Shown one piece after another: positions 7,702 through 17,074 of a DNA stretch of 58,933 nt (positions are counted from its first letter, which is position 1; every line of letters begins with the position of its first letter). The position numbers and the translations under genes are program-made. The notes beneath the pieces are model-generated. The model did not search any database. It was not told where the DNA came from and saw only the letters and a list, made by a program, of their open reading frames with translations. The stretch comes from Chlorobaculum sp. 24CR (GTDB lineage Bacteria; Bacteroidota; Chlorobiia; Chlorobiales; Chlorobiaceae), in NCBI RefSeq assembly GCF_004118635.1, contig NZ_SDGU01000023.1, forward strand, positions 1 through 58,933, in the 5' to 3' direction.

Positions 7702-7775
7702 AATAATTCAGCGGCTCAAGCGTATTGCCGTTGAAAGCAGATGGTTATGATTCACTCTTCTGAAACCGTGACAAC

Positions 7776-10028
7776 GTGAGTAAAAAAACTGTTATGAAAG
7801 TTGCCGGACTCCTTCTTGTCGTACTTCTCGGCGCCAGCGCTGTGTTCGGCCTCGGTCTTTTCAAAGGTCTTCCCAGTATCGCTGAACTCGAAAATCCCAG
7901 GCCGGAGCTTGCCTCGCTGGTCTATTCGGAAGATGGCAAGCTTCTGCACAAGTTTTTCCTGAAAAACAGAACCTTCGTGCCGCTCCGCTCGATTTCGCGC
8001 TGGACTCCGGCGGCGCTGATCGCCACCGAAGATATAACGTTCTACCAGCACTGGGGCGTCGATCTGCGGCGTCTCGGCATCGCCTTCGGCGAAAATATCA
8101 TCAAGGGACGCACCCGCTGGCAAGGGGCCAGCACCATCACGCAGCAGCTCGCCAAAAACCTTTTCCTCACCCAGGAGCGTACCCTGAGCCGCAAGGCCAA
8201 AGAGTTCGTCACGGCCATTGAACTCGAACGCACCTATACCAAAGACGAAATTCTCGCGCTCTACCTGAACACGGTTTACTTCGGATCGGGCGCTTACGGC
8301 ATCGAGTCGGCGGCCCAGACCTATTTCGGCAAACCGGCCAGCAAGCTCACCATTCCCGAAAGCGCCACGCTCATCGCCACGCTGAAAAATCCGACGGCCT
8401 ACGATCCCTCGAAGGATCCCTCATCATCGCTGGCCCGGCGCAACCTGATTATCGGGCTGATGGAAAAGGAGAAGTTCATCACACACGCCCAAGCCGTCAA
8501 GGCGAAAGCCACGCCGCTGGTGCTGCACTATACGCCCGTCAGCCATCAGGGCCTCGCCCCCTACTTCACCGAGTACATCCGGCAGACCGTCAAGTCAGGC
8601 TCCATGCTCGACGGGGTCAACGTCTATCGCGACGGCCTGACCATCCAGACCACGCTCGACAGCCGGATGCAGCAATACGCGCAACAGGCCATCGCCAATC
8701 AGGCGGCGTACTTGCAGGCGCAGTTCGACAAAACCTGGCGCTGCCCCGAGTCGCTCAAGATGCAGTTCATCAAAGAGAGCGCCAGATACAAGGAGATGGT
8801 TGGCGAGGAGGGCGTTCCGGCAAACGTGGCGCTCGCCCGTCTGAAAGCCGATAGCGCCTGGCTGAACAATCTGCTCCATCAGAAAACGCGGGTGCAGATG
8901 GCCCTGGTCGCCCTTGACCCAACCAACGGCCACGTCAAGGCGTGGGTTGGCGGCACCAATTTCGGACCGGACGACTACCGCTACCAGTTCGACCATGTCT
9001 GGCAGGCGCGGCGGCAGCCCGGTTCGGCTTTCAAGCCCTTTGTGTATGCGGCGGCCATCGACAAGGGCATCCCGGCAAACTACCGGATTCTCGACCAGCC
9101 GCTGGCGCTGAGGGGCGGTGATGGCCGCGTCTGGATGGCCCGCAACTCCGAGGGTGATTCCGGCGGCATGACGACGCTGCGCGAAGCGCTCGCCCATTCG
9201 CTCAACCAGGTCACGGTCAGGCTGGCGTACGAATTCCTCAGCCCGTCGGAGATCATCAGCTACGCCCGCCGCATGGGCATCTCCTCCCCCATGCAGCCCA
9301 ACCTTTCGATCGCGCTCGGCACCTCGGAAGTTTCGCCGCTCGAACTGGCCAGGGCATATACCAGTTTCGCTAATAATGGCGTATGGAGTGACGTGCTTCC
9401 GGTACTCAAGGTGCTCGACAAGAACGGGCACGTCATCGCGGAACACCAGCCGAGCAGCCATCTGGGACTCGATCCGGCAACCAACTTCGTCATGGTCTCC
9501 ATACTCAAGGATGTGATCGACCGAGGCACCGGCATCGCCGCCAGGGCGCGATACGGCCTCGACATGGAGGTGGCCGGTAAAACCGGAACGACCCAGAGCC
9601 AGCGAGATGCGTGGTTTGCCGGATTCACTCCCCAGCTCGTGACCGTGGTCTGGGCGGGGTTTGATGACGAACGGGTTCATTTCACCTCGATGTCCTACGG
9701 ACAGGGTGCCAGAGCCGCGCTTCCGGCGTGGGCGAACTTCATGAAACAGTGCTACTCCGATGCGTCGCTCAAGTTTGAAAACCGCTACTTCCCGATGCCC
9801 GACAACGTCATTGCCGTGCCAATGTCAGGCGCATCGAGCGATGCGGCTGGCGTGCTGAGTCAGAACGTTTTCGTCGAATATTTCACGCCGAAAGGCTACG
9901 CACGCACCCAGGTCGGCGATTTCAACAGAACCCCGCAGCCGGTAAACTCCGGCGCGGTCGGCAATCCGGACAGCACCGGTGTGCAGCAAGCACCAGTACC
10001 GCAAGTCGCGCCCGCAGATAATTTTTAA
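7776..10028 (+). CDS. Penicillin-binding protein 1A (bifunctional transglycosylase/transpeptidase)
   Basis: The 750-residue class A PBP polymerises and cross-links peptidoglycan at the periplasmic face of the inner membrane. One N-terminal membrane anchor (about residues 8-28) precedes the GT51 domain, with '[14 protein letters not shown]' carrying the catalytic Glu and '[16 protein letters not shown]'. The transpeptidase domain shows the SXXK motif in 'PGSAFKPF' (Ser about 417), SXN in 'HSLNQ' (Ser about 475) and KTG in 'GKTGTT' (Lys about 602). The C-terminal tail is Pro/Val/Asn-rich and low in complexity. GTG start at 7776. It ends 28 bases before guaA. Confidence 0.93.
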   Translation: MSKKTVMKVAGLLLVVLLGASAVFGLGLFKGLPSIAELENPRPELASLVYSEDGKLLHKFFLKNRTFVPLRSISRWTPAALIATEDITFYQHWGVDLRRLGIAFGENIIKGRTRWQGASTITQQLAKNLFLTQERTLSRKAKEFVTAIELERTYTKDEILALYLNTVYFGSGAYGIESAAQTYFGKPASKLTIPESATLIATLKNPTAYDPSKDPSSSLARRNLIIGLMEKEKFITHAQAVKAKATPLVLHYTPVSHQGLAPYFTEYIRQTVKSGSMLDGVNVYRDGLTIQTTLDSRMQQYAQQAIANQAAYLQAQFDKTWRCPESLKMQFIKESARYKEMVGEEGVPANVALARLKADSAWLNNLLHQKTRVQMALVALDPTNGHVKAWVGGTNFGPDDYRYQFDHVWQARRQPGSAFKPFVYAAAIDKGIPANYRILDQPLALRGGDGRVWMARNSEGDSGGMTTLREALAHSLNQVTVRLAYEFLSPSEIISYARRMGISSPMQPNLSIALGTSEVSPLELARAYTSFANNGVWSDVLPVLKVLDKNGHVIAEHQPSSHLGLDPATNFVMVSILKDVIDRGTGIAARARYGLDMEVAGKTGTTQSQRDAWFAGFTPQLVTVVWAGFDDERVHFTSMSYGQGARAALPAWANFMKQCYSDASLKFENRYFPMPDNVIAVPMSGASSDAAGVLSQNVFVEYFTPKGYARTQVGDFNRTPQPVNSGAVGNPDSTGVQQAPVPQVAPADNF

Positions 10029-10056
10029 ACAATACTTTACCGGTTTCAACCCAACC

Positions 10057-11610
10057 ATGGCAACATCCCTGCAATCGGTCATCGTGCTCGACTTCGGTTC
10101 GCAGTACACCCAGCTCATCGCACGGCGCATCCGCGAGATCGGCATCTACTCCGAAATCCTTCCCTACCACGCGACCGCCGAAACCATCCGGGCGCACCAG
10201 CCAAAAGCGATCATCCTCTCCGGCGGGCCGAACAGCGTCTATGACGAAACCGCCTTCATGCCCGATCCGGAGGTGTTCAGCCTCGGCGTGCCGGTGCTCG
10301 GCATCTGCTACGGCTTGCAGGCCATCGCCAAGCACTTCGGCGGCAACGTGGAGAGTTCGTCGAAGCAGGAGTTCGGACGCGCCAAAATGCTGGTAAGCCA
10401 TGAGGAGGAGCACGAAAGCATGCTGTTCAAGGACATTCCGGATTCGGACGTCTGGATGAGCCACGGCGACAAGGTGACCCGTCTCCCCGACGGTTTCCGC
10501 ATCACGGCGAGCACGGCAAACGCCGAGATGTGCGCCATCGAGAGCTTCGGCAGCAAAGCCGCGCTGAAGGTCTATGGCTTGCAGTTCCACCCGGAGGTGC
10601 AGCACTCGCTCTACGGCAAGCAGTTGCTCTCGAATTTTTTGATCGACATCGCGGGCATCACCCCCGACTGGTCGCCGAAGAGCTTCATCCAGCACCAGAT
10701 CGAGGAGATCAAGCGGGTGGCTGGCGACTCGACCGTGGTGTGCGGCATCAGCGGTGGGGTGGACTCCACGGTGGCCGCCGTGCTGGTGAGCAAGGCGATT
10801 GGCGAAAAGCTGCACTGCGTCTTCGTTGACAACGGCCTGCTCCGCAAGAACGAGTCCGAAAAGGTGATGGAGTTCCTCAAGCCGCTCGGCCTGAACATCT
10901 CGCTCGCCGACGCCTCCGACCTTTTTTTGGGACGACTCAAAGGCGTGGCCTCGCCGGAGAAGAAGCGCAAGATCATCGGGCGCACCTTCATCCAGGTGTT
11001 TGAAGAGAACATCCACGACGAGAAGTTCCTCGTGCAGGGTACGCTCTACCCGGACGTGATCGAGAGCGTCAGCGTCAAGGGGCCGTCCGAAATGATCAAG
11101 TCGCACCACAACGTCGGCGGCCTGCCGAAGCGCATGAAGCTCAAGCTGATCGAGCCGCTGCGCGAGTTGTTCAAGGACGAAGTCCGCGCCGTCGGCCGCG
11201 AGCTTGGCATCGCCGAGGACATCCTGATGCGCCACCCCTTCCCCGGCCCAGGCCTCGCCGTGCGCGTACTCGGCTCGCTGACGAGGGAACGGCTCGACAT
11301 ACTGCGCGATGCCGACCAGATTTTCATCGACGAGCTGAAGGAGAGCGGCCTCTACTCAAAGGTGTGGCAGGCCTTCTCGGTACTCCTGCCGGTGCAGTCG
11401 GTTGGAGTCATGGGCGACAAACGCACCTACGAAAACGTGCTGGCATTGCGAGCCGTGGAATCCACCGACGGCATGACCGCCGACTGGGCGCACCTCCCCC
11501 ACGACTTCCTCGCCAAAGTCTCGAACCGCATCATCAACGAAGTAAGAGGCATCAACCGCGTGGCGTACGATATTTCATCCAAGCCCCCAGCCACGATTGA
11601 GTGGGAGTGA
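10057..11610 (+). CDS. guaA: GMP synthase (glutamine-hydrolysing)
   Basis: The 517-residue enzyme converts XMP to GMP using glutamine and ATP. The N-terminal class I glutamine amidotransferase domain has nucleophile Cys84 in 'GICYGLQA' and the His-Glu of 'LQFHPEV'. The ATP pyrophosphatase domain has the P-loop 'SGGVDST' (about 230). The C-terminal dimerisation domain ends '[11 protein letters not shown]'. ATG 10057 gives the usual family start; an upstream in-frame extension overlaps the PBP gene end. A strong terminator follows. A second, decayed copy of the 3' end of a guaA gene lies at 31.5 kb on the other strand. Confidence 0.97.
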   Translation: MATSLQSVIVLDFGSQYTQLIARRIREIGIYSEILPYHATAETIRAHQPKAIILSGGPNSVYDETAFMPDPEVFSLGVPVLGICYGLQAIAKHFGGNVESSSKQEFGRAKMLVSHEEEHESMLFKDIPDSDVWMSHGDKVTRLPDGFRITASTANAEMCAIESFGSKAALKVYGLQFHPEVQHSLYGKQLLSNFLIDIAGITPDWSPKSFIQHQIEEIKRVAGDSTVVCGISGGVDSTVAAVLVSKAIGEKLHCVFVDNGLLRKNESEKVMEFLKPLGLNISLADASDLFLGRLKGVASPEKKRKIIGRTFIQVFEENIHDEKFLVQGTLYPDVIESVSVKGPSEMIKSHHNVGGLPKRMKLKLIEPLRELFKDEVRAVGRELGIAEDILMRHPFPGPGLAVRVLGSLTRERLDILRDADQIFIDELKESGLYSKVWQAFSVLLPVQSVGVMGDKRTYENVLALRAVESTDGMTADWAHLPHDFLAKVSNRIINEVRGINRVAYDISSKPPATIEWE

Positions 11611-11636
11611 GGAGCAAGAAAGATCGCTGGATATGC

Positions 11637-11675
11637 ACAACACCCCGTCGATTTCGGCGGGGTGTTGTAGTTTTG
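11637..11675 (+). terminator. Intrinsic terminator after guaA
   Basis: A GC-rich hairpin, ACAACACCCCG paired with CGGGGTGTTGT (arms 11637-11647 and 11658-11668), is followed by AGTTTTGTT. It lies 26 bases after the guaA stop. Confidence 0.8.
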
Positions 11676-11826
11676 TTGGAGGAGAAAAAAATGCCGTACC
11701 AAACAGATTATTGACTGGAAAAAGCTGTATTATAAATGAGGGTAATTATCTAAAATGTAGCTTGGATCAACGATTGTCGCAAAAAGCCCGATTTGTCTGC
11801 GCTATCTTTAAAAGATATGAGTTGAG

Positions 11827-12417
11827 TTAGTTTTGAGCTTTTTTAGGTTCATTTTGCATTTTTTTAAGCTTCGATGATTGCTCGCTGTCTTTTGAATCGG
11901 TTGGAAAAGTAGCAAATGCTACAGAATAATATATTAGGCTTATTAAAACGAGAACCGCACCATATCCAAAATATTCAGGTGCTCGTCGGTTGCGTTGCTC
12001 AGGAGTCAGCGTAGCCGTTACGGGTTGGCAAACCCTGCAAGGGCGGCGACCAACCCGAATTGCATCAAAGAGCGAAATCGGTATAGAACGAGCACTGTAG
12101 TGCGACGATGTATGATATGCTTTTCCTGCCAAAGTAACATAAACCACTGGATAATATGCCCGCTCCGAAGCCAGCCACTGCTCGTAATCATCAATAGCCG
12201 TGCGATGCAATTTAATAGTAATGATGAGATAAAGAATTGCCGCAAAAGGTAGGCATATAAAACGGAAGCTAAGAAAAAATCTTTTGAGATGGGCGCGTTG
12301 AGCTGCACGTTCCTCTGCACTATAAACTGTCTCCGTGTAAGTAACGGTCTTCCATCGTTTACGACCTGCATGGTCGTAATAACATTCACGTTTTTGAATT
12401 TTTCGTGTCTCGGGCAT
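11827..12417 (-). CDS. Hypothetical two-helix membrane protein with Ada-like Cys/His motif
   Basis: The 196-residue protein of unknown function has a basic N-terminus and two transmembrane helices (about residues 50-70 and 150-170). Between them a soluble segment contains 'VYVTLAGKAYHTSSHYSA' and then 'VGRRPCRVCQP'. This resembles the 'YHxxxCxxA...GyrPCxxC' motif known from Ada-type and nuclease-associated zinc-binding modules, with the first Cys replaced by His. The last 20 or so residues are Lys/Gln/Asn-rich. Base composition is more AT-rich than guaA and serB on either side, so it may be acquired, together with the toxin-antitoxin pair upstream. Confidence 0.55.
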   Translation of the reverse strand: MPETRKIQKRECYYDHAGRKRWKTVTYTETVYSAEERAAQRAHLKRFFLSFRFICLPFAAILYLIITIKLHRTAIDDYEQWLASERAYYPVVYVTLAGKAYHTSSHYSARSIPISLFDAIRVGRRPCRVCQPVTATLTPEQRNRRAPEYFGYGAVLVLISLIYYSVAFATFPTDSKDSEQSSKLKKMQNEPKKAQN

Positions 12418-12496
12418 TTACTCGAATTCTGTGTAACATTTAATTAAATAGAATGGCAGCACTTAAAGCACTGTTTTTTTTTATGGATGGTTCAAT

Positions 12497-12778
12497 TTAT
12501 AGCCCCAGCTCACTATGAGACCCAAGGCGCACAAGTTCAAGTGCGTTGTCGTCAGTTTTGCGATAGATCAGAATAAGATCAGGCTTGACGTGGCAATCCC
12601 GACAATCGTTTAACGTTCCAATTAATGAATGATCGACCGCGTTAGGCGGTAAAGGTTTGTCCTCTGCCAGCAAACCGATAATGCCCTCAAGGAGCGCATC
12701 CAGCTTTTTGCCGTGCTTGCCTGATTTCTCTCTTCGATAGTCCCGCTTAAAGCGGCTGGTGAACTTGATCGTCCGCAT
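12497..12778 (-). CDS. yafQ: YafQ family type II toxin (mRNA interferase)
   Basis: The 93-residue RelE-superfamily toxin would cleave mRNA in the ribosomal A site. The residues equivalent to the E. coli YafQ active site are present at similar positions: His50, His63, Asp67 and a C-terminal His88 ('GSHSELGL'), together with 'CHVKPDLILIYRK'. The start codon (12776-12778) overlaps the end of the dinJ-like gene by 32 bases, so translation is probably coupled. A DinJ-type antitoxin directly upstream supports the assignment. Confidence 0.88.
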   Translation of the reverse strand: MRTIKFTSRFKRDYRREKSGKHGKKLDALLEGIIGLLAEDKPLPPNAVDHSLIGTLNDCRDCHVKPDLILIYRKTDDNALELVRLGSHSELGL

Positions 12779-13028
12779 TCAATTCCTTGAACAGATTTTT
12801 CACGGAGCTGGCCGTTTTCAGCTCACCACGCCGCGCAGCTTTGATTGCCTCAATCGTCTCGGCATTCGGAACGAGCGGCTCAAAAGGAAGCGCCTTTTCT
12901 GCCACTACCCTTTTCAGCATCAACCTTACTGCATCGGACACCGTAAGTCCTATACTTGCCAGCACAGCCGACGCCTCTGCCTTGGTGTCGGCATCGATCC
13001 TGGCGCGCACAACAGAATTTTCCAACAT
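12747..13028 (-). CDS. dinJ: DinJ/RelB family antitoxin
   Basis: The 93-residue antitoxin has an N-terminal ribbon-helix-helix segment ('VVRARIDADTKAEASAVLASIGLTVSDAVRLMLKRV') that would bind operator DNA. The C-terminal charged tail would wrap the YafQ toxin. ATG 13026-13028 is preceded by AAGGAG 8-9 bases upstream. An in-frame extension upstream has no support. It shares a 32-base overlap with the toxin gene. Two inverted repeats just upstream are likely autoregulatory operators. Confidence 0.85.
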   Translation of the reverse strand: MLENSVVRARIDADTKAEASAVLASIGLTVSDAVRLMLKRVVAEKALPFEPLVPNAETIEAIKAARRGELKTASSVKNLFKELNADDQVHQPL

Positions 13029-13043
13029 ACTTTTGCTCCTTTT

Positions 13044-13070
13044 TGTAGCTACAATGTAGCGCAAACTACA
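13044..13070. promoter_or_regulatory. Putative operator of the dinJ-yafQ operon
   Basis: A perfect palindrome TGTAGCTACA (13044-13053) is followed at once by an interrupted inverted repeat TGTAG-6 nt-CTACA (13055-13070). Both share the TGTAG half site. The position, 16-42 bases upstream of the antitoxin start, suits ribbon-helix-helix repression. Confidence 0.5.
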
Positions 13071-13296
13071 CATAACAACAAGAGTTCTCGCTATCAGGTT
13101 TCCTGTCCGCCTCGGTTTTAATCATCCCGTTTTTCTTCCCATCAACCCGCCTCCCCCTCTTTTTGAACCTTCCCAAAACAACGCTATCTTTCCCCGTGCT
13201 TCGTCCGCAAACCGGGCGAAGACATAAGCCATTACGAAACAACACCTTGCCGCTCTCCCTCCGCTTGACGAGGGGTTAACCGACACCTTCAGCAAC

Positions 13297-14520
13297 ATGC
13301 GCGAACTGCTGCTCATCAACATTTCCGGGCCGGACAAGCCGGGCCTGACCTCCAAAATCACCGAAGTGCTTGCGCGATACGACGTGCCGGTGCTCGACAT
13401 CGGCCAGTCGGTCATCCACAACCACCTCTCGCTCGGAATGCTCATCGAGGTGCCGAAGGAGTCCGTCTCCGCGCCGATTCTGAAAGACCTGCTCTTCACG
13501 GCGCACACGCTCAAGCTCGAAATCGATTTTACGCCCATCACCACGCGCGACTACCACAAGTGGGTCGGCGAGCAGGGCAAGCCGCGCTACTTGCTCTCGC
13601 TGCTCGGGCGGAAGATTTCATCGGAACATCTCGAACGGGTCACCACGCTGGTCGCCAGCCACGGCTTCAACATCGACGCCATCAGCCGCCTTTCCGGACG
13701 GCGACCGCTCAAGGATGAAGAGGATTCGGGCAACACGAAGGCCTGCATCGAGTTTTCGCTGAGGGGCGCGCCCGCAAACGAAGAGCAGTTCCGGGCTGAA
13801 ATGCTCGAAATCACCGACAGCCTCGGCATCGACATCGCTTTTCAGGAGGACAACATCTTCCGGCGGACGCGGCGGCTCGTGGTGTTCGACATGGACTCGA
13901 CGCTCATCACTTCGGAGGTGATCGACGAACTGGCCAAAGAAGCGGGATCGGGCGAGCTTGTGGCGGCGGTCACCGAACTGGCGATGCGCGGCGAGATCGA
14001 CTTCACCGAAAGCCTGAAAAAGCGGGTCGCGACGCTCGTGGGGCTGGAGGAATCGACGCTGCAAACGGTGGCCGAACGGCTGCAACTGACCGAGGGGGCC
14101 GAGCATCTCTTCCACAACCTGCACCGCCTCGGCTTCAAAACCGCCATTCTCTCCGGCGGCTTCAGCTACTTCGGGCGCTATTTGCAGAAAAAGCTGAACA
14201 TCGACTACGTCTTCGCCAACGAGCTGGAGATTGTTGATGGCAAAATGACCGGCAACGTCATCGGTCAGGTCGTCGATGGCAAACGCAAAGCCGAACTGCT
14301 CGAACAGATCGCGGCTACGGAGAACATCCGCCTCGAACAGACCGTCGCAGTCGGCGACGGCGCCAACGATCTGCCGATGCTCGGCAAAGCCGGACTTGGC
14401 ATCGCCTTCCGCGCCAAGCCGATCGTGCGCGAAACCGCCCGGCAGGCGATCTCTACGTTAGGCCTCGACGCGATTCTCTATCTGATGGGATTCCGCGACC
14501 GGGACGCGCTGGAGGTTTGA
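13297..14520 (+). CDS. serB: Phosphoserine phosphatase with N-terminal ACT domains
   Basis: The 407-residue enzyme of the last step of serine synthesis dephosphorylates O-phospho-L-serine. The N-terminal half (residues 1 to about 170) holds ACT-type regulatory domains: 'LLLINISGPDKPGLTSKI' opens the first and 'RYLLSLLGRKISSEHLERV' the second. The HAD domain has motif I 'VVFDMDSTLI' (nucleophile Asp198), motif II 'AILSGGFSYF', and motif IV 'AVGDGANDLPML'. This long two-ACT form is typical of many bacteria. ATG at 13297. No adjacent serine pathway genes are seen. Confidence 0.95.
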   Translation: MRELLLINISGPDKPGLTSKITEVLARYDVPVLDIGQSVIHNHLSLGMLIEVPKESVSAPILKDLLFTAHTLKLEIDFTPITTRDYHKWVGEQGKPRYLLSLLGRKISSEHLERVTTLVASHGFNIDAISRLSGRRPLKDEEDSGNTKACIEFSLRGAPANEEQFRAEMLEITDSLGIDIAFQEDNIFRRTRRLVVFDMDSTLITSEVIDELAKEAGSGELVAAVTELAMRGEIDFTESLKKRVATLVGLEESTLQTVAERLQLTEGAEHLFHNLHRLGFKTAILSGGFSYFGRYLQKKLNIDYVFANELEIVDGKMTGNVIGQVVDGKRKAELLEQIAATENIRLEQTVAVGDGANDLPMLGKAGLGIAFRAKPIVRETARQAISTLGLDAILYLMGFRDRDALEV

Positions 14521-14694
14521 AAGAGAACAGAGCAGAAAAAAAACAGAGCTCCACAGCATCCCCTCAGCCAACAAAACAAACCCATTGTCGCCGCACTTAC
14601 CGGGCGAGACATCTCATTGGCACATAGTTATATTGAGTTAACAGCTTTGTACTCATTGACAAAATTATTCAGCAAATCATCTTTGATAACAGCC

Positions 14695-15420
14695 ATGACC
14701 GATTATCATTGCCACCTGCTTCCGTGCATAGACGATGGCCCATCATCTTTAGCCGAATCCATCGAGATGGCTCGCTTGCTCAGTCGAGCCGGGTATCACA
14801 CGATTTACTGTACACCGCACCTTATCAAGGGGCTGTATGAAGCAGACAACAATACAGTAAAAAAGGGCGTCGCTGATCTTCAGGAAGCGTTGAATCGTGA
14901 AGGAATTGGCCTGAAATTGCTTTGTGGAAGGGAGTACTTTCTTGACAACAACTTCATTGACTTTATGAATGACCTCATGCCTCTTGAAGGTACGCCATAT
15001 CTACTTATCGAAATTCCGCCACACACCTATACCGGCATGGTTCAGGATACGCTCACCGCAATCATCCGGCACAACCTGATCCCGTTGATAGCGCATCCCG
15101 AGCGGTGCGAGCTGTTCCGCGAGCGGCAGATCACCGACCAACCCAGAAAAGTATCGAGATTGAAAAACCTGCTGCACCGCTCTACTGCCTTGCACCAACC
15201 GGCAATCACCCAGGAAAGCAATGACAACAAACTGCTTAACTGGCTCATTGAGAACCGGTGCGCCTTTCAGAGCAATCTGCCAAGCTTCAAGGGGAGCTAT
15301 GGAGAACAGGCGCAGTCAACCGCGAACTATCTTGAAAGCCTGGGGATTTACACTCACGCTGGCACTGACGCCCATACTCCCGAAAGCCTGGAAAAGCTCT
15401 TCGGCTTCAATCCACAATAA
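14695..15420 (+). CDS. CpsB/CapC-like PHP-domain protein tyrosine phosphatase (copy 1)
   Basis: The 241-residue PHP-fold metalloprotein begins 'MTDYHCHLLPCIDDGP'. This supplies the metal-binding HxH, and later metal ligands appear in 'CTPHLI', 'IAHPERC' and 'GTDAHTPESL'. CpsB/CapC/YwqE proteins dephosphorylate the tyrosine kinase that regulates capsule length and export. The ATG at 14695 places HxH at the N-terminus as in the family; the longer upstream frame has no homology. A close paralogue on the opposite strand lies at 18540-19328, and the two enclose secreted and EPS-related genes. No tyrosine kinase gene is in the window. Confidence 0.85.
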   Translation: MTDYHCHLLPCIDDGPSSLAESIEMARLLSRAGYHTIYCTPHLIKGLYEADNNTVKKGVADLQEALNREGIGLKLLCGREYFLDNNFIDFMNDLMPLEGTPYLLIEIPPHTYTGMVQDTLTAIIRHNLIPLIAHPERCELFRERQITDQPRKVSRLKNLLHRSTALHQPAITQESNDNKLLNWLIENRCAFQSNLPSFKGSYGEQAQSTANYLESLGIYTHAGTDAHTPESLEKLFGFNPQ

Positions 15421-15425
15421 AAAAA

Positions 15426-15472
15426 CCTCATACCGGAACAGAGTACAATCATTGTTCCGGTATGAGGTAGTC
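15426..15472 (-). terminator. Intrinsic terminator between convergent genes
   Basis: Perfect 15-bp arms CCTCATACCGGAACA (15426-15440) and its complement (15453-15467) enclose a 12-nt loop. On the minus strand the hairpin is followed by TTTTTT, so it terminates the leftward secreted-protein gene. Confidence 0.85.
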
Positions 15473-15514
15473 ACGATACAGTACTAAAATCAGAAATCAA
15501 GCTGTTCTCGCTTG

Positions 15515-15877
15515 TTACGGTTTTAATTTCTTGTTGTTTTGATCGGAGCCAGGTTGCTGACCCTGGTCTCCGCCGGATTGCTGGTCTTGATCGCCACCGG
15601 AAGGCGGATTTTGATCCCCGACAGCCGGCTGGCCTTGATCGCCGCCGGAAGGAGGCGTTGGCGCTGGAGCCGGCGACGGCTCAACAGGAGGAAGAGCCGA
15701 TGCCGCAGAAGCGGCCTCGGATATGTCCGGCATCTCAACCCAGTTGGGCGTCGGAATGACGCTGCCGGTGATAGCATCCGATGTATTACCCGCTGGATCT
15801 GCAAGCGCCTGGGTGGTCATTGCCGGTACGCTAACCATGACAGAAAACAGACCCGCATAAACTATTGAGCGTTTCAT
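15515..15877 (-). CDS. Small secreted Pro/Gly/Asp/Gln-rich protein
   Basis: The 120-residue protein has a clear signal peptide (residues 1 to about 26, cleavage near 'QALA'). A short unique region precedes a Pro/Ala-rich linker ('PPVEPSPAPAPTPP') and a tail of imperfect 'SGGDQxQ/PxVGDQ' repeats (about residues 78-112). It ends Lys-rich ('NNKKLKP'). No enzymatic domain is evident; a structural or matrix-associated role is plausible. It lies between a CpsB-like gene and an outer membrane protein gene, so it may be part of the envelope or EPS machinery. It carries no PEP-CTERM sorting signal. Confidence 0.65.
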   Translation of the reverse strand: MKRSIVYAGLFSVMVSVPAMTTQALADPAGNTSDAITGSVIPTPNWVEMPDISEAASAASALPPVEPSPAPAPTPPSGGDQGQPAVGDQNPPSGGDQDQQSGGDQGQQPGSDQNNKKLKP

Positions 15878-15910
15878 AACGATTGTGATTATGGTTGTAT
15901 CAAGCTATGT

Positions 15911-16705
15911 TCAGAACATGACGCCAGCGCCAAGGCCCCAGATAAAACGAACGCCATCGCCAGAGTAACCCGTCAGGTCCGCCGCGCCCATGCTGGCCAC
16001 AATTGCGCTCTGTTTGCCTATCATGAAGGTTTTCGAGACTCCCGCATTGAGGTTAACGCCATTCCATTCTGCAATGGCATTGAATTGATCGAACAACTCA
16101 TAAGAAACATTGCCGAAAACAGCCGTCCCATGCTTCCCTTTACCATGATCGACATCCAGGGGGCTCTTGTCCCGGAATCTGCCGTTACCGATGCCAATGC
16201 TGTAATGAAGCTTTGTCCTGTTCATATCATCGCGGATTACATGCCGATCCTGAACTCCCTGGCTATAGACGATGTAGTAGCTTTCATCGGCATCGGTGCG
16301 ATTGTTTGCTGTATCACTGATGAGAATGTTCTCCACGCCAACAGCGATTGAATTTCCGTGCCCCAGATAACGGTGGAGTTTCAGGTTGAGGGCATAGCGC
16401 CCCCAGTCACTCAGATCAAGCGATACGATGCTTGCCTCCAGACCAAGATTTTTTCTCGGATTGCCGACACCAACCCCGAACCCCATGGCGGCATCCGATT
16501 CATTGCTATACGGCGCAGGGGTAGTCCCGCCAGCGCCAACGAATACCGTCCCGTAGGCGGCGCCCCAACCAACCGGCGTGGTGAGCGATTTACCATGGAT
16601 ATTGGGCAATGCTCCCTGAAAACTGGATTCAGCGAACACTTCTTGTGGCAATGTAAACGCCAACATCGAGGTAAGCAATAGGCATTTCAATCTTGAGCGC
16701 TTCAT
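15911..16705 (-). CDS. Predicted outer-membrane beta-barrel protein
   Basis: The 264-residue protein has an N-terminal signal peptide (cleavage after 'EVFA', about residue 25). The mature region has many alternating short amphipathic strands ('GAAYGTVFVGAGG', 'AAMGFGVGVGN', 'IVASMGAADL') and ends in phenylalanine ('GLGAGVMF'), the usual outer-membrane insertion signature. Function is unknown; a small porin-like barrel or polysaccharide-related outer membrane protein is possible. It lies 33 bases upstream of the small secreted protein gene in the same direction, so the two are probably co-transcribed. Both are named exports flanked by CpsB-like phosphatases. Confidence 0.7.
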   Translation of the reverse strand: MKRSRLKCLLLTSMLAFTLPQEVFAESSFQGALPNIHGKSLTTPVGWGAAYGTVFVGAGGTTPAPYSNESDAAMGFGVGVGNPRKNLGLEASIVSLDLSDWGRYALNLKLHRYLGHGNSIAVGVENILISDTANNRTDADESYYIVYSQGVQDRHVIRDDMNRTKLHYSIGIGNGRFRDKSPLDVDHGKGKHGTAVFGNVSYELFDQFNAIAEWNGVNLNAGVSKTFMIGKQSAIVASMGAADLTGYSGDGVRFIWGLGAGVMF

Positions 16706-17074
16706 GAGTCATTACATTTAATAGTGAATGATATGTATAATTAACCTTGAAAAAACAAATAAATCATCACGTCAACCCATACGAATTGCATATATTAAAC
16801 AAAATCAAAACATACACTAACGTACAGGTATCTTTTCAATTATCATTTGACATTATAATATTTTTTTGTTTTTCAAACCATAATAATTCCCTTTTCAACG
16901 AAACCTCGACCATGGCAGAAACCATCATTATTTTTTCAAAACGCACTCCTACATTTTTTTCATAAACTCCTTAAGCAAAAACCATACACAAAAACACAAT
17001 TCTGAACTATTGGTGGATTTATTTTCTTTGTGTATCTTAATTGTTGCATATAGAAAACAAATAGTTTAATTACT
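16706..17074. other. AT-rich intergenic region between divergent genes
   Basis: No gene is supported. It must hold the promoters of the outer membrane protein (leftward) and the EpsD-like protein (rightward). For the latter, TTTGTG (17027-17032) and TATAGA (17049-17054) with a 16-base spacer are a tentative match. Confidence 0.4.

Noticed and set aside
9922-11235. Minus-strand open frame of 437 codons over guaA
   Set aside because: Antisense shadow. guaA on the plus strand is unambiguous.
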